From contig JAAFJY010000007.1 in the NCBI GenBank assembly GCA_013299105.1, forward strand, positions 157,317 through 221,316: DNA of 64,000 nucleotides. The letters run 5' to 3'. Of the stretch, positions 14,067-23,698 are shown piece after piece. This DNA comes from Chitinophagales bacterium (lineage in GTDB: Bacteria; Bacteroidota; Bacteroidia; Chitinophagales; Saprospiraceae). Made by a program: the position numbers and the translations under genes. A model generated the notes under the pieces. It was not told the DNA's origin, ran no database searches, and saw only the letters and a list, made by a program, of their open reading frames with translations. Position 1 is the stretch's first letter, and each line of letters starts with the position of its first letter.

Positions 14067-15430
14067 ACCAGCGCCATCCCATCGATCAAGTGTTTCAGGA
14101 TCGCTTACAGCACCATGAGTTGGAGCCGCCCATGCACTTGTTTGATAAAATTGATGCCCAACGCCAGGCTGCTCAAGGCCAAGAACAGCGCAAAAAACGT
14201 TGGATCTACTGGAGTGCCACCGCTTTGTTGCTCCTCTTGGGTACTGCCTTGTGGTTTTGGGTTGCACCAAACGATGACCAGTTGGACTTGTTTTCACCAA
14301 GCATCGAACACCTTGTGGTGGCTGAAAAAGCGCAAAAAAGTGCCGATCAAAGTACACCAGCTGGATCGGCGACTGAGCATCAGGTTGTTTCTGCTACGAG
14401 CGATCAGGCTTCACGGAATGCCCCAAGTGCCCAAAATGAGCCTGTTGCTCGACTACCCAAAGGTGATATTCTGCAAAATAAAGCCCTACCAGAAGCGCAG
14501 CTAAGGACCGTTTCTTCGGCTTTAAACACTGGGCAGAACACACTAGACGTTGATGGTGCGAAGCTCGCTGGAGTTGAATCGATTAAAACGGAAGCAGGTT
14601 CATTTACAATAACTGAAGTACCAAGCCAAACGCAAAATCTTGCGACTGAGGCCAGTGAAACGCAAACTGAAGCTGAAATCAACAGGCCATTGGGCACTTG
14701 GGCAACTATCACTACCAAAGCTCCACAAGCTTTGGAAATGCAGCCCCTTCCCGTGTTTGCGCCCTTGATCAAGCCCAAGCAACGCGGTTGGCGGGTGTAT
14801 GGCGAAGGCTTTGCAGGTTTCGACTTCAATGGCCGTAGCTTAGAGGCTCGTGCGCCAGAATTCGAAACTTATCGCGAGGCCCGCCAAAATGCCGAAAACA
14901 TACAAGATGGGTTCAGTTCCAACTTGCGTTTTTCGATGATATCTATCGATGGTTTTGCCGTGCGCAGTGGAATTCGTTACGCAGCTTATGCTGAGGTCGT
15001 ACAATTACAGGGCAAAGAATGGACCAATCGCTTTCGCTCAGTGGATATTCCAATGTTGTTGGGTTACGAAAACAACAGAATCGGCCAGTTGACCCTCTCA
15101 GCCAATGCCGGAGTTTTGCTCAATATGGCTTTCAACCAGGAAGGCCAGTTTTTGGCCCCCGATTTAAGCGGTCCAGTTGAGTTTTCGAGTAAAACGCCCG
15201 ACTCTTATCCAGCTTATCGCAACCGCCTGGGTTTGGCTTATTATGGCAGCGTGGCTTTGAGTGCGCCGCTCTCACCTACCTTGCGCGTGGTGATTGAGCC
15301 TTACATCTTGCGCCGTCCGAGCAGCATTACCTATGCAGATTATGCCATCGACCAGCGCAACTGGAACCAAGGCATCCAGATCGGCATCCGCAAGAAAATC
15401 AACAAGTATATTTATTTTGCGAAGCCTTGA
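14063..15430 (+). CDS. Membrane regulator fused to a C-terminal outer-membrane beta-barrel
   Basis: 455 residues in three parts. Residues 1-47 are cytoplasmic (DQVFQDRLQHHELEPPMHLF, a motif typical of Bacteroidota anti-sigma-like proteins coupled to ECF factors). A single membrane helix spans about 48-68 (WIYWSATALLLLLGTALWFW). A long low-complexity linker runs to about 240. The last 210 residues are beta-rich (GWRVYGEGFAGFDFNGRS, GFAVRSGIRYAAYAEVVQL, LGYENNRIGQLTLSANAGVL) like an outer-membrane beta-barrel. The protein could thus span from inner-membrane sigma control to the outer membrane. It overlaps the sigma gene by 4 nt. Confidence 0.75.
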   Translation: MNQRHPIDQVFQDRLQHHELEPPMHLFDKIDAQRQAAQGQEQRKKRWIYWSATALLLLLGTALWFWVAPNDDQLDLFSPSIEHLVVAEKAQKSADQSTPAGSATEHQVVSATSDQASRNAPSAQNEPVARLPKGDILQNKALPEAQLRTVSSALNTGQNTLDVDGAKLAGVESIKTEAGSFTITEVPSQTQNLATEASETQTEAEINRPLGTWATITTKAPQALEMQPLPVFAPLIKPKQRGWRVYGEGFAGFDFNGRSLEARAPEFETYREARQNAENIQDGFSSNLRFSMISIDGFAVRSGIRYAAYAEVVQLQGKEWTNRFRSVDIPMLLGYENNRIGQLTLSANAGVLLNMAFNQEGQFLAPDLSGPVEFSSKTPDSYPAYRNRLGLAYYGSVALSAPLSPTLRVVIEPYILRRPSSITYADYAIDQRNWNQGIQIGIRKKINKYIYFAKP

Positions 15431-15539
15431 CGAGGCGACGTGACAAAGAAAATCAAAAGCCTTGGTTTTGCCAGAAAGAAGAAGGCTATTGCTAGGATAA
15501 TGGTATTTTTCATGTGTATGAATGAGGAATGAGCAGAAT

Positions 15540-16960
15540 TTACGAAAACAATACATCCAAATCAAAACTCTGCTGCACCGTCGCGGCAGAATAGGAGTTG
15601 GGAAATAAGCCAAAAGGGGTCAGCATGGTTAAATAAATCGCTTTCTTGGTCTTGGTCACTTCTTTAAAAACGCTGAATTTGTTGGCTAACTTTGCAGCAT
15701 ATGCCTACGTAATGGCATGGGGATTTTCCGAGAATTTCAACTCAAAAACATTGATGACTCGGTCTTTACGGTCGATCAGTAAATCAATTTGGGCACCTTG
15801 GTTTTCGCTTGTATCCTGCCAAGACAAGGCATAAGAAACAATGCCTTGGATGCCCATTGCACGCTTGATTTGACGAACATGGTTGAGGTAAATTTGCTCA
15901 AAAGCGAAGCCTTTCCAGGCATGGTACTGTCCAGTTTCTAAAGCGTTTAGCCAGTTGTTTTCATCAAGTAAACTGCTGTTGTGAATGAATTTGAAATAGA
16001 AAGCGGTAGAAAAGTCACTCAACCGATAAAGGGCATCTATTTTATTTTTACCAAAAGGAGCATAAGGTTGAATGAATCCACTTTCTTCTAACTCACTGAG
16101 AATGGTGGTCAAGCGTCCACTGTTGTGTAATTGCGTGCTGGAGATGATTTCTTTACAGGTCAATCCTTTGTTTTTGCTTGCAAGGGCGATTAAAACACTG
16201 ATGTGCTGTTCAGCCTGATTAAAAAGGGATTGCAGTAAAAAAGAAAATTCTCCATGAGAACCCCGTCTTTGGTAAAACAGATGCGTTCAATGCTTTGCAT
16301 CGCGCTTTCATGCTCCTTAATCGCGTCCAAATGATAAGGTATTCCTCCCATCACCATGTATAGCATCGTAATGGAATAACGATCTATTGCAGGGTTCTTG
16401 TGCTTGAGAAAGGATTCCGTTTCCTGTAAAGTAAAAGGTTCCAAGCGGATGCGGTCATTAACTCGATTGTGCAAGCCCCCCCTATTTTTAAACAATTCAT
16501 TGATCATCCACGATGCCGAAGATCCACAAGCAACAAGTAAAATATCCTGTCGTGCCGAAGCCCAACTGTTCCAAAAATGCTCTAAAGAAGATAAGAAGTC
16601 GGATTTTTTGGTAGCCAGCCAAGGGAGTTCATCAAAAAACACCACTTTCTTTTCCAAAGGTGAGGCTTCTAAACAGTCAATGAGGTTTTGAAATGCAAAA
16701 AACCAATTTTTGGGTACTCCACTCACTTTTGCCCCTTGTCGCAACATCGCCGTGTGAAAATTGAGGATTTACTGTTTTGTACCCTCATTGGCGAAAGCGG
16801 TCACCTGAAAAGTAATTTTATCAGCCAGGCATTGCCTAATCAAGAAGGTTTTGCCTACCCTTCTGCGCCCAAATACGGCTACAAACCTGGAATCATGGTG
16901 TTGGTAAGCATCAATTAATATACTCTTCTCCGTTTCACGACCGATAAATACTTTCTGCAT
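15540..16960 (-). pseudogene. Decayed AAA-family ATPase (DUF234-type) gene
   Basis: Three consecutive minus-strand pieces spell one ATPase of about 470 residues. The N-terminus reads FIGRETEKSILIDAY and the P-loop FGRRRVGKTFLI. An in-frame TAA (near 16769) interrupts TKQ and ILNFHTA. Walker B is VVFFDELPW, followed by FWNSWAS and the sensor-like LVACGSSASWM. A frameshift near 16245 (in GAGAATTTTCT) then separates VLMEN from FLLQSLFNQAEQHISVLIA. A final in-frame TAG at 15705-15707 splits ENPHAIT from AYAAKLANKFSVFKE. The reading frame resumes to a stop at 15540-15542. The C-terminal part, with IDLLIDRKDRVINVFELKFS, is the PD-(D/E)XK-like nuclease-type domain of these ATPases. Three independent lesions mark it as dead. 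Such ATPases are common, often mobile, accessory genes in Bacteroidota. Confidence 0.9.
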
Positions 16961-17103
16961 AATTTGGCTTTAACTGTCAAAAATATAGAGATAAAGCCGA
17001 AAATACTAGTGTTAAACTACAATCTGTGTTTAAATCGAGCAATTCTTGCGATTTGGCCTTGTAGTATGATCTCAAGCTCTAAAATCTTTATCATTGACCT
17101 GGT

Positions 17104-17137
17104 TTTGACTGCAAAATAAATCTAGTCAGTAAATTTG
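17104..17137 (+). promoter_or_regulatory. Candidate Bacteroidota-type promoter
   Basis: TTTG at 17104-17107 and TAAATTTG at 17130-17137 match the TTTG / TAnnTTTG consensus of the Bacteroidota primary sigma factor, with a 22-nt spacer that is slightly long. It lies about 140 nt before the protease start, inside the 317-nt gap 16961-17277, where no gene is seen. Confidence 0.35.
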
Positions 17138-17277
17138 CAGATAAATTTCTGTCATCTTCGCTACTCAATTGAACATCTTGGGCCCTTGTCCATTATTTAC
17201 TTCAATCCGATTTCAAAAAAAACTGTACATTTATTCACCGCCTCAGCTTGTTCCCGACCGAAGCATCAATAATGATT

Positions 17278-20067
17278 ATGAACGCGAAGTCATACCCAAT
17301 TCTGTTTTTTTTCTTGAGCTTAATGCCAATGGCATGGGCGCAGGAACCTATGACCAAAGACCAAATCTCCTGGGAACAAGAGCGGCGCAGCACCCGTCTG
17401 CGTTTACCCCAAATCAACAATGAGGAGCTTCGCAGCCAGGAGTTGGCCCAACGCGGAAGTCCTGAACGCGTACCACAGTTTGCCAAAAGTTTGGGCGTCA
17501 ACATCACCCCTGAAAGAGATGGCCGTTGGGATGACTTGCCTGGTAACATGAGCCGTTGGCGATTATTGGTGGAATCACCGGGAGCATACTCACTCAATTT
17601 TGGGTTCAATCGTTTTGCATTGCCCCGTGGCGCAATCTTCACCCTTACCAGTCGCAAAACTGGCGAAAAAACAGGCCCTTTTACCCCCGCCGACAATGAA
17701 GAGCACGGCGAATTGTGGACCCCCGTCGTAGAAGGTGACGCGGTTTTATTAGAAATCACCTTGCCCAAACCCGTTCGTCGGGACTTGGACATCCTATTGA
17801 GCAATATCAACCACGATTTCATCAATTTCAAGACCGTCTTTTCCGCCGATTGCCACATTGACGTGGCTTGTGGCGAAAGCAATGGAGCGCCTCAAATCAG
17901 TGCTTACCGAAATGTAATCAGTTCAGTGGGCTTGATTTCGCTCAAGGGGACTGGCATTTGCACGGGTTTTTTGGTAAACAATACCAAACAAGACTGCAAG
18001 CCCTATTTTGTCACCGCTTGGCATTGCCAAAACCGTGGTAGCGATGCTCCCTCCTTGGTAGTGTATTGGAATTACCAAAACAGCCGTTGTCGCCCCGCCA
18101 ATACTACTGAAAATGCACGCAGTGGAGATGGAAAATTCAATGTTTTCAATACGGGCACCATCCAAAGGGCTACTTTTCGCAGCACTGATTTTACCTTACT
18201 AGAACTCGACGACCCCGTTGTTGAGGGAGCCAATGCATACTACGCAGGGTGGGCTCGCGACGAGATACCCGCCACTGGTGGGGTGGCTTGTATCCACCAC
18301 GCAGGCACCGATGAAAAACGTTTTTCTTATTCGGGCCAAGCTAGCTATTGGGGCAATTGGGGACAATCTACCTCAATTGCAACGGGCAATCACCTCCTGG
18401 TTCCCCGCTGGGACGTGGGCAGTACCGAAGATGGCAGTTCTGGTGCACCACTTTTCAACAACCGAGCACAAGCGGTAGGCCAGTTACACGGTGGCACCGC
18501 CGCTTGTGGCAATGGAGGCTATGATTCTTTTGGAGCCATCAAAAGCTCTTGGGAGGGTGGAGGCAGCTCCAATAACCGTTTGCGCGACTGGCTGGACCCC
18601 CTCGGCAGCAGAGCCCCCGACCTGAGCGGGCGCTGGGAATACCAATGCCGCCTGGCCATTGAAACCGACTTGGAAAATCGACAAATTTGTGTGCCTGGCA
18701 CTGCGGTCTGGAGCCTCCGCCTGAGCACTATCAGTCCTGTTTCTACTCGTTTTAGCCTGCTCAATTTGCCCAAAGGCATCAACGCAGTTTTTTCAGAAAA
18801 TCCATCAACAAGTGGCCAAACCCGCTTGAGCATCAGCGCCAACGCCAACATGATCGCGGGTTTTTATCCCATCACCGTATTGGCGGTGATCGACAAAGAC
18901 ACCACCAGCCGTTTGCTTTTTCTGAATATTGTTCGCAAGCCCGAAGTGGTGCGTGTGATCGGCCCAAGCAACGGATCACAAGGCGTTGAGTTGCCTGTTA
19001 ACTTTCGCTGGAGGAAAGTTCAGGGCGCTACTGGTTATAAAATTAGCATTGCCCGCGATGCCCAATTTCGCAATATCCTGGGGCGCTTTGAGCATTTCGA
19101 CACCGTTTTCCAACTTAACCGACTGGATTTACAAGGTACTTTCTTTTGGCGGGTAAATGCGGTTAACCTCTGCGATACCAGCGGCACCCCCGGCGAAACG
19201 TTCAGCTTTACCATCGCGCCAAATACCAAACTGAGCCTTTTGGCCCAAAGTACCAACATCTGCCCCAGTGATTCACTCCGGATAAACTTGCGGGTGGGCG
19301 AGGGTTACACTGGCCAAGTTAATCTTAGTTATCGACTTTCACCTAATTTGCCCTTGACCCTTAGGTTTTCACAAGATCCGCGCAACATCACCCCCGGAGC
19401 ATTGTTGCAAATCAATTCTACAGCTTTGAAAAACCTGCCGCCAGGTGATTACAGGCTGACAATTTCATCAAACCAGGGAAGCTTCAGGGACAGCAGCAGG
19501 CTGATTTTCAGAATTTTAGGACTTCCAGTAGCTCCATTGCTGCAACAACCTGGCGACAAGGCGTATTTATTGGACGAGCTACCGAGGCTAAATTGGAATG
19601 CCAACCTCAATATCCGTTCTTACCTCTTGGACATCGCTAAGGATGCCAATTTCCAGGATATTATCTTAAAATCCGAGCTCAAAACCAACAGCTATCAATT
19701 GGCCGAAACCCTGCCCGCAGGCCGCTATTTTTGGCGGGTAAAAGCCAGTTGCGAATGTGGTGAAAAGAGTTCCGAAGTACAGTCTTTTGTGATTTTCCGC
19801 AGCAATTTGTTGGAGCTGAATGGCATTTTGTTCGGTGTTGAGCCTGTGCCTAGCACTGGTTTGGTGCGAGTGCGTTTGTCGGACATCATCGAAGAGGGCA
19901 GCATCGACGTTTACAGCAGCAATGGCCAGTTGATGCGCAACATCGAGATCAAGGAACCCTTCGCCGAGTGGCCTATCGACTGTTCTAATTTTCCACCGGG
20001 GGTGTATCTCGTTCGCTTGCGCAACCGCCAATCGTCTGCTACCCAGCGGATTGTGATTCAGCGGTAG
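17278..20067 (+). CDS. Secreted lysyl-endopeptidase-like serine protease with T9SS sorting domain
   Basis: 929 residues. A signal peptide (SYPILFFFLSLMPMAWA) is followed by a pro-region and a trypsin-fold domain like Achromobacter lysyl endopeptidase. The catalytic triad is visible: TAWHC with His249, TDFTLLEL with Asp304 and GSSGAPLF with Ser388. The cysteines around 200-260 (DCHIDVACGE, GICTGF, DCKP) fit its disulfides. Two fibronectin-like domains follow (about 560-650 and 760-845, each with YFWRV or FFWRV). The last 80 residues (GVEPVPSTGLVRVRL to GVYLVRLRNRQ) form a type A T9SS C-terminal domain, so the protease is exported to the surface or medium. ATG at 17272 gives two more residues; TTG at 17248 is unlikely. 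Confidence 0.9.
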   Translation: MNAKSYPILFFFLSLMPMAWAQEPMTKDQISWEQERRSTRLRLPQINNEELRSQELAQRGSPERVPQFAKSLGVNITPERDGRWDDLPGNMSRWRLLVESPGAYSLNFGFNRFALPRGAIFTLTSRKTGEKTGPFTPADNEEHGELWTPVVEGDAVLLEITLPKPVRRDLDILLSNINHDFINFKTVFSADCHIDVACGESNGAPQISAYRNVISSVGLISLKGTGICTGFLVNNTKQDCKPYFVTAWHCQNRGSDAPSLVVYWNYQNSRCRPANTTENARSGDGKFNVFNTGTIQRATFRSTDFTLLELDDPVVEGANAYYAGWARDEIPATGGVACIHHAGTDEKRFSYSGQASYWGNWGQSTSIATGNHLLVPRWDVGSTEDGSSGAPLFNNRAQAVGQLHGGTAACGNGGYDSFGAIKSSWEGGGSSNNRLRDWLDPLGSRAPDLSGRWEYQCRLAIETDLENRQICVPGTAVWSLRLSTISPVSTRFSLLNLPKGINAVFSENPSTSGQTRLSISANANMIAGFYPITVLAVIDKDTTSRLLFLNIVRKPEVVRVIGPSNGSQGVELPVNFRWRKVQGATGYKISIARDAQFRNILGRFEHFDTVFQLNRLDLQGTFFWRVNAVNLCDTSGTPGETFSFTIAPNTKLSLLAQSTNICPSDSLRINLRVGEGYTGQVNLSYRLSPNLPLTLRFSQDPRNITPGALLQINSTALKNLPPGDYRLTISSNQGSFRDSSRLIFRILGLPVAPLLQQPGDKAYLLDELPRLNWNANLNIRSYLLDIAKDANFQDIILKSELKTNSYQLAETLPAGRYFWRVKASCECGEKSSEVQSFVIFRSNLLELNGILFGVEPVPSTGLVRVRLSDIIEEGSIDVYSSNGQLMRNIEIKEPFAEWPIDCSNFPPGVYLVRLRNRQSSATQRIVIQR

Positions 20068-20070
20068 CGG

Positions 20071-20110
20071 AAAAGGTTGAAGGGTGGATAAGTTGAAATG
20101 TTGAAAAGTG
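20071..20110 (+). repeat. Dispersed GTTGAAA-type intergenic repeat, locus 1
   Basis: Just after the protease stop, the sequence contains AAAAGGTTGAAGGGTGG, AAGTTGAAATGTTGAAAAGT. The same short phrase occurs in four other gaps of this window, always at gene edges. The remaining gap to 20326 shows no gene. Confidence 0.45.
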
Positions 20111-20326
20111 TCCCGCCCACTCATAGGGGCCACAGAAAAATAACTTGTAAAATTGGCAAATGCTTTGCCCCGCTACGCGGTGCTGGTTGGGAACACGGAT
20201 AAAACGGATTTCCACAGATTTCCAACATGATTTTGACCGTAACGTTGACCACAATTAACTCAAAATCGGTGGAGCCAATTTTTATAACTTAATCTTTTGC
20301 CATCCCATAATCCATAACTCATAACG

Positions 20327-20893
20327 CTAATCGCCCTCATTCCACCGATAAGTCCTGAGTTCCAACCCCGCCAAATCCAAAACCCGGTCCACCACCGTCA
20401 AAGCCGCCGCTTCAATCGTTTCTGGTCGGGAATAAAACGAAGGAGTAGCCGGACAAATGATGCCGCCAGCTTCCGTCACGGTGGTCATGTTGCGCAAGTG
20501 GATGAGGTTATAAGGCGTTTCACGAACCACTAAAATCAACTTTCTCCGTTCTTTCAGGATTACATCCGCAGCCCTGGTGCTCAGATCGCTGGAGGTACCC
20601 GTAGCAATCCTCGCCAACAGGCCCATCGAGCAAGGGCAAGCGATCATTACATTGTACCGTGCTGATCCTGAGGCGAATGGTGCTTGGAAATCATTTTTTT
20701 CATAAAAATCAAAAGGATAGTTTTCGTAGTCCTTGTTGCCCAATTCGTACTCCCAATTGTACTGGGCATTGCTGCTCATCACCACGCCTACGGCAGACCA
20801 CTGCTCCTGTAAAGTCAAGAGCCTGTCCATCAACAATTTGGCATAAAGTGCACCACTGGAGCCCCCGATGGCCAATACAATTTTGTGTTTCAT
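20327..20893 (-). CDS. ubiX: UbiX-type flavin prenyltransferase
   Basis: 188 residues. The flavoprotein fold begins KIVLAIGGSSGALYAKLL, with the family's glycine/serine flavin loop. Further signatures are MIACPCSMGLLARIATG, SSDLSTRAADVILKERRKLILVVRETP and the ending LEAAAL-like region TIEAAALTVVDRVLDLAGL. UbiX makes prenylated FMN, the cofactor for UbiD-type decarboxylases. No ubiD is in the window. The start MKHKIVLAIGG fits the family; the frame is open upstream but the extra residues read through an intergenic repeat region. Confidence 0.93.
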   Translation of the reverse strand: MKHKIVLAIGGSSGALYAKLLMDRLLTLQEQWSAVGVVMSSNAQYNWEYELGNKDYENYPFDFYEKNDFQAPFASGSARYNVMIACPCSMGLLARIATGTSSDLSTRAADVILKERRKLILVVRETPYNLIHLRNMTTVTEAGGIICPATPSFYSRPETIEAAALTVVDRVLDLAGLELRTYRWNEGD

Positions 20894-20929
20894 TGGTCTT
20901 GTGCTGACATTATATAAATCCCTAAAACT

Positions 20930-21090
20930 TCGGAGAAATTTCCGCAGCTGAGAATTTTGTGAATTTAATGATGAACATGAAGCGTTCATGACCGCAAAGC
21001 GGGCCAATTCTGAAAATTCTTTCAAATTTAGGCTTGTTCAACGTCACGCAAGAAATTCTGTAATTCTGAAATCCTGAAAATTCTGGTTTA
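20930..21090. repeat. AATTCTGAAA-rich intergenic stretch
   Basis: The 360-nt gap between divergent ubiX and the thioredoxin-like gene holds repeated AATTCTGAAAATTCT-like phrases (around 20992-21010 and 21053-21085) and no credible gene. A TAACTTTG at 21193-21200 resembles the minus 7 element of a Bacteroidota promoter for the downstream gene, but I see no well-spaced minus 33 element. Confidence 0.35.
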
Positions 21091-21253
21091 GACAAAAATG
21101 TGGTTCATATCAAGAATACCTCGCTTGATTGTCGAGACCTTCTTTCTCCAAAGTTTTCAGAAATTCCCCCTGCTGGTTTGTCCAAAACAACTTAACTTTG
21201 AGGGATGCGTTTTCTTATGCAGTTTCTGCTGAACTAACTACAAAACAATTTCC

Positions 21254-21808
21254 ATGAAAAAAGTTCTTTTGGGTAGTCTTTTGCTGCTGATTTTGGCAGG
21301 AGGGCTCTATTCTTTTGTGATGAATCCGAGTGTTTCAGCCTTCAAAACCGAGCCTGCTACCATCAAATGGATGACCTGGCAGCAAGCCATTGCTTTGCAA
21401 AAAAAAGCGCCCAAGAAAATTTATGTCGATTGCTATACCGACTGGTGCGGCTGGTGCAAGCGCATGGATGCAGGTACGTTTACCGACCCCAAGGTAGCGG
21501 AAGTGATGAACAAACACTTTTACGCCGTCAAATTCAACGCTGAACAGAAAGAAGACGTGGTGTTCAATGGCCACACCTTCAAATACATCGTTTCGGGCAA
21601 CAGTGGGGTCCATGAATTGGCTTATGCCCTATTAGACGGTAAGTTAGGCTACCCTTCCTTTGTTTTTCTCGACGAAAAGCAAGCCCGCATCGCCGTCTCA
21701 CCCGGCTACAAAACGCCTGAGCAACTCATTCCTGAGCTAAAATGGGCCGGAGAAGGCCATTTCAGCAAACTCAGCCTGGACGATTATGTAAAGGCTCAGA
21801 AAAAATAA
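21254..21808 (+). CDS. Secreted thioredoxin-fold protein
   Basis: 184 residues with an N-terminal hydrophobic signal or anchor (LLGSLLLLILAGGLYSFV). A thioredoxin fold follows with active site DWCGWCKRMD (Cys65 and Cys68) and the cis-proline strand GYPSFVFLD. The segment after the CxxC (AGTFTDPKVAEVMNKHFYAV) is typical of the DUF255/thioredoxin_7 type of periplasmic disulfide reductases. It probably reduces or isomerises periplasmic disulfides; the partner is unknown. Confidence 0.88.
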   Translation: MKKVLLGSLLLLILAGGLYSFVMNPSVSAFKTEPATIKWMTWQQAIALQKKAPKKIYVDCYTDWCGWCKRMDAGTFTDPKVAEVMNKHFYAVKFNAEQKEDVVFNGHTFKYIVSGNSGVHELAYALLDGKLGYPSFVFLDEKQARIAVSPGYKTPEQLIPELKWAGEGHFSKLSLDDYVKAQKK

Positions 21809-21815
21809 TTTTTTA

Positions 21816-21867
21816 GTTGAGGAGGTGAATAATCTCCTCAACTTCTAAACCTCTCAACCTCTCAACT
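21816..21867. repeat. Hairpin plus dispersed TTGAGG/CCTCAA repeat, locus 2
   Basis: GTTGAGGAG at 21816-21824 pairs perfectly with CTCCTCAAC at 21834-21842, and is followed by TAAACCTCTCAACCTCTCAA. The hairpin may terminate the thioredoxin-like gene. The trailing heptads belong to the same family as those at 20071, 23641, 60444 and 62791. Confidence 0.5.
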
Positions 21868-21878
21868 CACCTATCCCA

Positions 21879-23027
21879 ATGCCGTTTTACCGAAACCTTA
21901 CCAGCCTCCACAACGAAGAATCGCAGCGGGGTGTGGATCGCCTGCTCGAATTGCGCAAGCAACTGAAAAAAGAAGTACCACCCCGCGACTTGGAGCGCAC
22001 CCTACTGCTCGCCACCTGGAATATCCGCGAATTTGACAGCCCTAAGTTTGGGGGCCGCACGGCTGAATCATACTACTATATTGCCGAGATTCTCTCCCAC
22101 TTTGACCTGATTGCCCTGCAAGAGGTTTATCGGGATTTAGAAGCCCTCAACCAGGTACAACGCATCCTGGGGCCCGATTGGAAATTCATTTTCACCGACG
22201 AAACCATGGGTTCCGCTGGCAACAAGGAGCGCCTGGCGTTTTTGTACGATACCCGCAAAGTGACTTTTGGTGGCCTGGCCAGCGAAATCGTCATTCCTGA
22301 TCAATTCGTCAAAGGAGCGGGTGGCAAACGCGAAATCAAACCCTCGCGTCAACTCTCACGTACCCCCTTGGCGGTAGGTTTCAAAAGTGGTTGGACCAAT
22401 TTTGTGCTCACCACTGTACACATTTATTATGGCGATGCCAAAGCCGAGGATCCAACCAGAGTGGAGGAGATCAAAGCGGTAGCCAAATTTTTGTCGGATC
22501 AAAGTGAGGACCCTACTGCTTGGTCGCGCAATTTTATCCTTCTGGGGGATTTCAACATCTTCTCCACCAGCGACAGCACCATGAAAGCCCTGACTGAAAA
22601 TGGCTTTACCGTGCCCAAAGAATTGCAAGAATTGCCCAGCAACATCGCTCGCGACAAATTCTATGATCAAATTGCCTTCAAAGTGCGCGACGACCGCTTC
22701 GAAAGGGCAGGGCAAGCGGGGATTTTCAATTTTTTCGACGTGGTTTTCCGCGATGAAGACGAAGAAACTTACATCCCACTGATGGGCGCTGCCTATAAAG
22801 TCAATAAAGAAGGTGTACCTCGCAAAGACCCCAGTACTTACTACAAGCAGTGGCGTACTTTTCAGATGAGCGATCACTTGCCGATGTGGGTGCAAATTCG
22901 CATTGACTTTTCGGATGCCTACCTGGGCCGCAAGCTCGTACAAATGCAAACTGCCGACGCCGATGCTGCGGCGCGTAGCCTGCAAATCGACCCCACGCCC
23001 ATTCCCAAAAGCCCACTTTTGCCTTGA
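21879..23027 (+). CDS. Endonuclease/exonuclease/phosphatase family protein
   Basis: 382 residues of the EEP superfamily (DNase I/AP endonuclease fold). Motifs in order are LLATWNIREFD, LIALQEVYRD, NFVLTTVHIYYGD, FILLGDFNIFS and SDHLPMWVQI, supplying the metal-binding Asn, Glu, His, Asp and the final Asp-His. There is no signal peptide. The segment 250-330 is an insertion relative to minimal EEP enzymes. The real substrate (nucleic acid, inositol phosphate or lipid headgroup) is not evident. It lies 18 nt upstream of maf and is likely co-transcribed with it. Confidence 0.88.
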   Translation: MPFYRNLTSLHNEESQRGVDRLLELRKQLKKEVPPRDLERTLLLATWNIREFDSPKFGGRTAESYYYIAEILSHFDLIALQEVYRDLEALNQVQRILGPDWKFIFTDETMGSAGNKERLAFLYDTRKVTFGGLASEIVIPDQFVKGAGGKREIKPSRQLSRTPLAVGFKSGWTNFVLTTVHIYYGDAKAEDPTRVEEIKAVAKFLSDQSEDPTAWSRNFILLGDFNIFSTSDSTMKALTENGFTVPKELQELPSNIARDKFYDQIAFKVRDDRFERAGQAGIFNFFDVVFRDEDEETYIPLMGAAYKVNKEGVPRKDPSTYYKQWRTFQMSDHLPMWVQIRIDFSDAYLGRKLVQMQTADADAAARSLQIDPTPIPKSPLLP

Positions 23028-23045
23028 CGTTCTGAGATTCGACCT

Positions 23046-23615
23046 ATGTTTCAAGATAAAAAAATCATCCTGGCCTCGGCTTCACCCCGCCGCAGCCAAC
23101 TGCTGGCCGAAGCCGGATTTTCTTTTGTAGTCAATGCCACCCACGTGGACGAAGACTACCCCGAAACCATGCCCTTGGACGAGGTAGCCCCTTTTTTGGC
23201 CGAAAAAAAAGCCGAAGCGGCCCGTGGTTTCATCGAAAACGATGAAATAGTGCTGGCTGCCGACAGCGTAGTGATTTTGGGCGATACCATTTTTGGCAAA
23301 CCCAGCGACCGGACCGACGCGCAACACATTTTGGGGCAATTGTCCGGCAATATGCACCGCGTGATCACGGGCGTATGTTTGTTGTCGAAAACCCAAAAGA
23401 AAGTTTTTGCCGCCGAAGCCAGGGTTTATTTCGATACCTTGAGCCCCGCAGAAATTGACTTTTACATCGACCAATACCAACCCTACGACAAGGCCGGGGC
23501 TTACGCCATCCAGGAGTGGATCGGCTTGTGCAAAATCCTTAAAATTGAAGGCACTTTTTCCAACATCATGGGCTTGCCGATGAGTGAGGTGTATCGGGAG
23601 TTGGGTAGTTTTTAA
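23046..23615 (+). CDS. maf: Maf family nucleoside triphosphate pyrophosphatase
   Basis: 189 residues. The family signature IILASASPRRSQLLAEAGF is at the N-terminus. Next come the catalytic region VLAADSVVILGDTIFGKPSD, the LSGNMHRVITGVCLL strand and the DKAGAYAIQEWIG segment. Maf proteins of this type (YhdE-like) hydrolyse dTTP/UTP and modified nucleotides, limiting misincorporation. Confidence 0.94.
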   Translation: MFQDKKIILASASPRRSQLLAEAGFSFVVNATHVDEDYPETMPLDEVAPFLAEKKAEAARGFIENDEIVLAADSVVILGDTIFGKPSDRTDAQHILGQLSGNMHRVITGVCLLSKTQKKVFAAEARVYFDTLSPAEIDFYIDQYQPYDKAGAYAIQEWIGLCKILKIEGTFSNIMGLPMSEVYRELGSF

Positions 23616-23640
23616 AATGCAAGCTTGGGTTCTTCTCATC

Positions 23641-23670
23641 CCTTCAACTTTTCAACTTTTCCCCTTAACT
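23641..23670 (-). repeat. Dispersed TTGAAAAGTTGAA-type repeat, locus 3
   Basis: CCTTCAACTTTTCAACTTTT lies between maf and the PQQ dehydrogenase gene. It is the reverse complement of the phrase seen at 20071. It is followed by CTTAACTTTA, a weak match to a minus 7 element. Confidence 0.5.
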
Positions 23671-23698
23671 TTACCCCAATACTATAAACAAACACACC

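Noticed and set aside
15272..15613. Minus-strand 113-residue ORF after the sigma/barrel pair
   Set aside because: It overlaps the end of the barrel-fused regulator and the tail of the ATPase pseudogene in another frame, has no signal or domain, and reads as a shadow.
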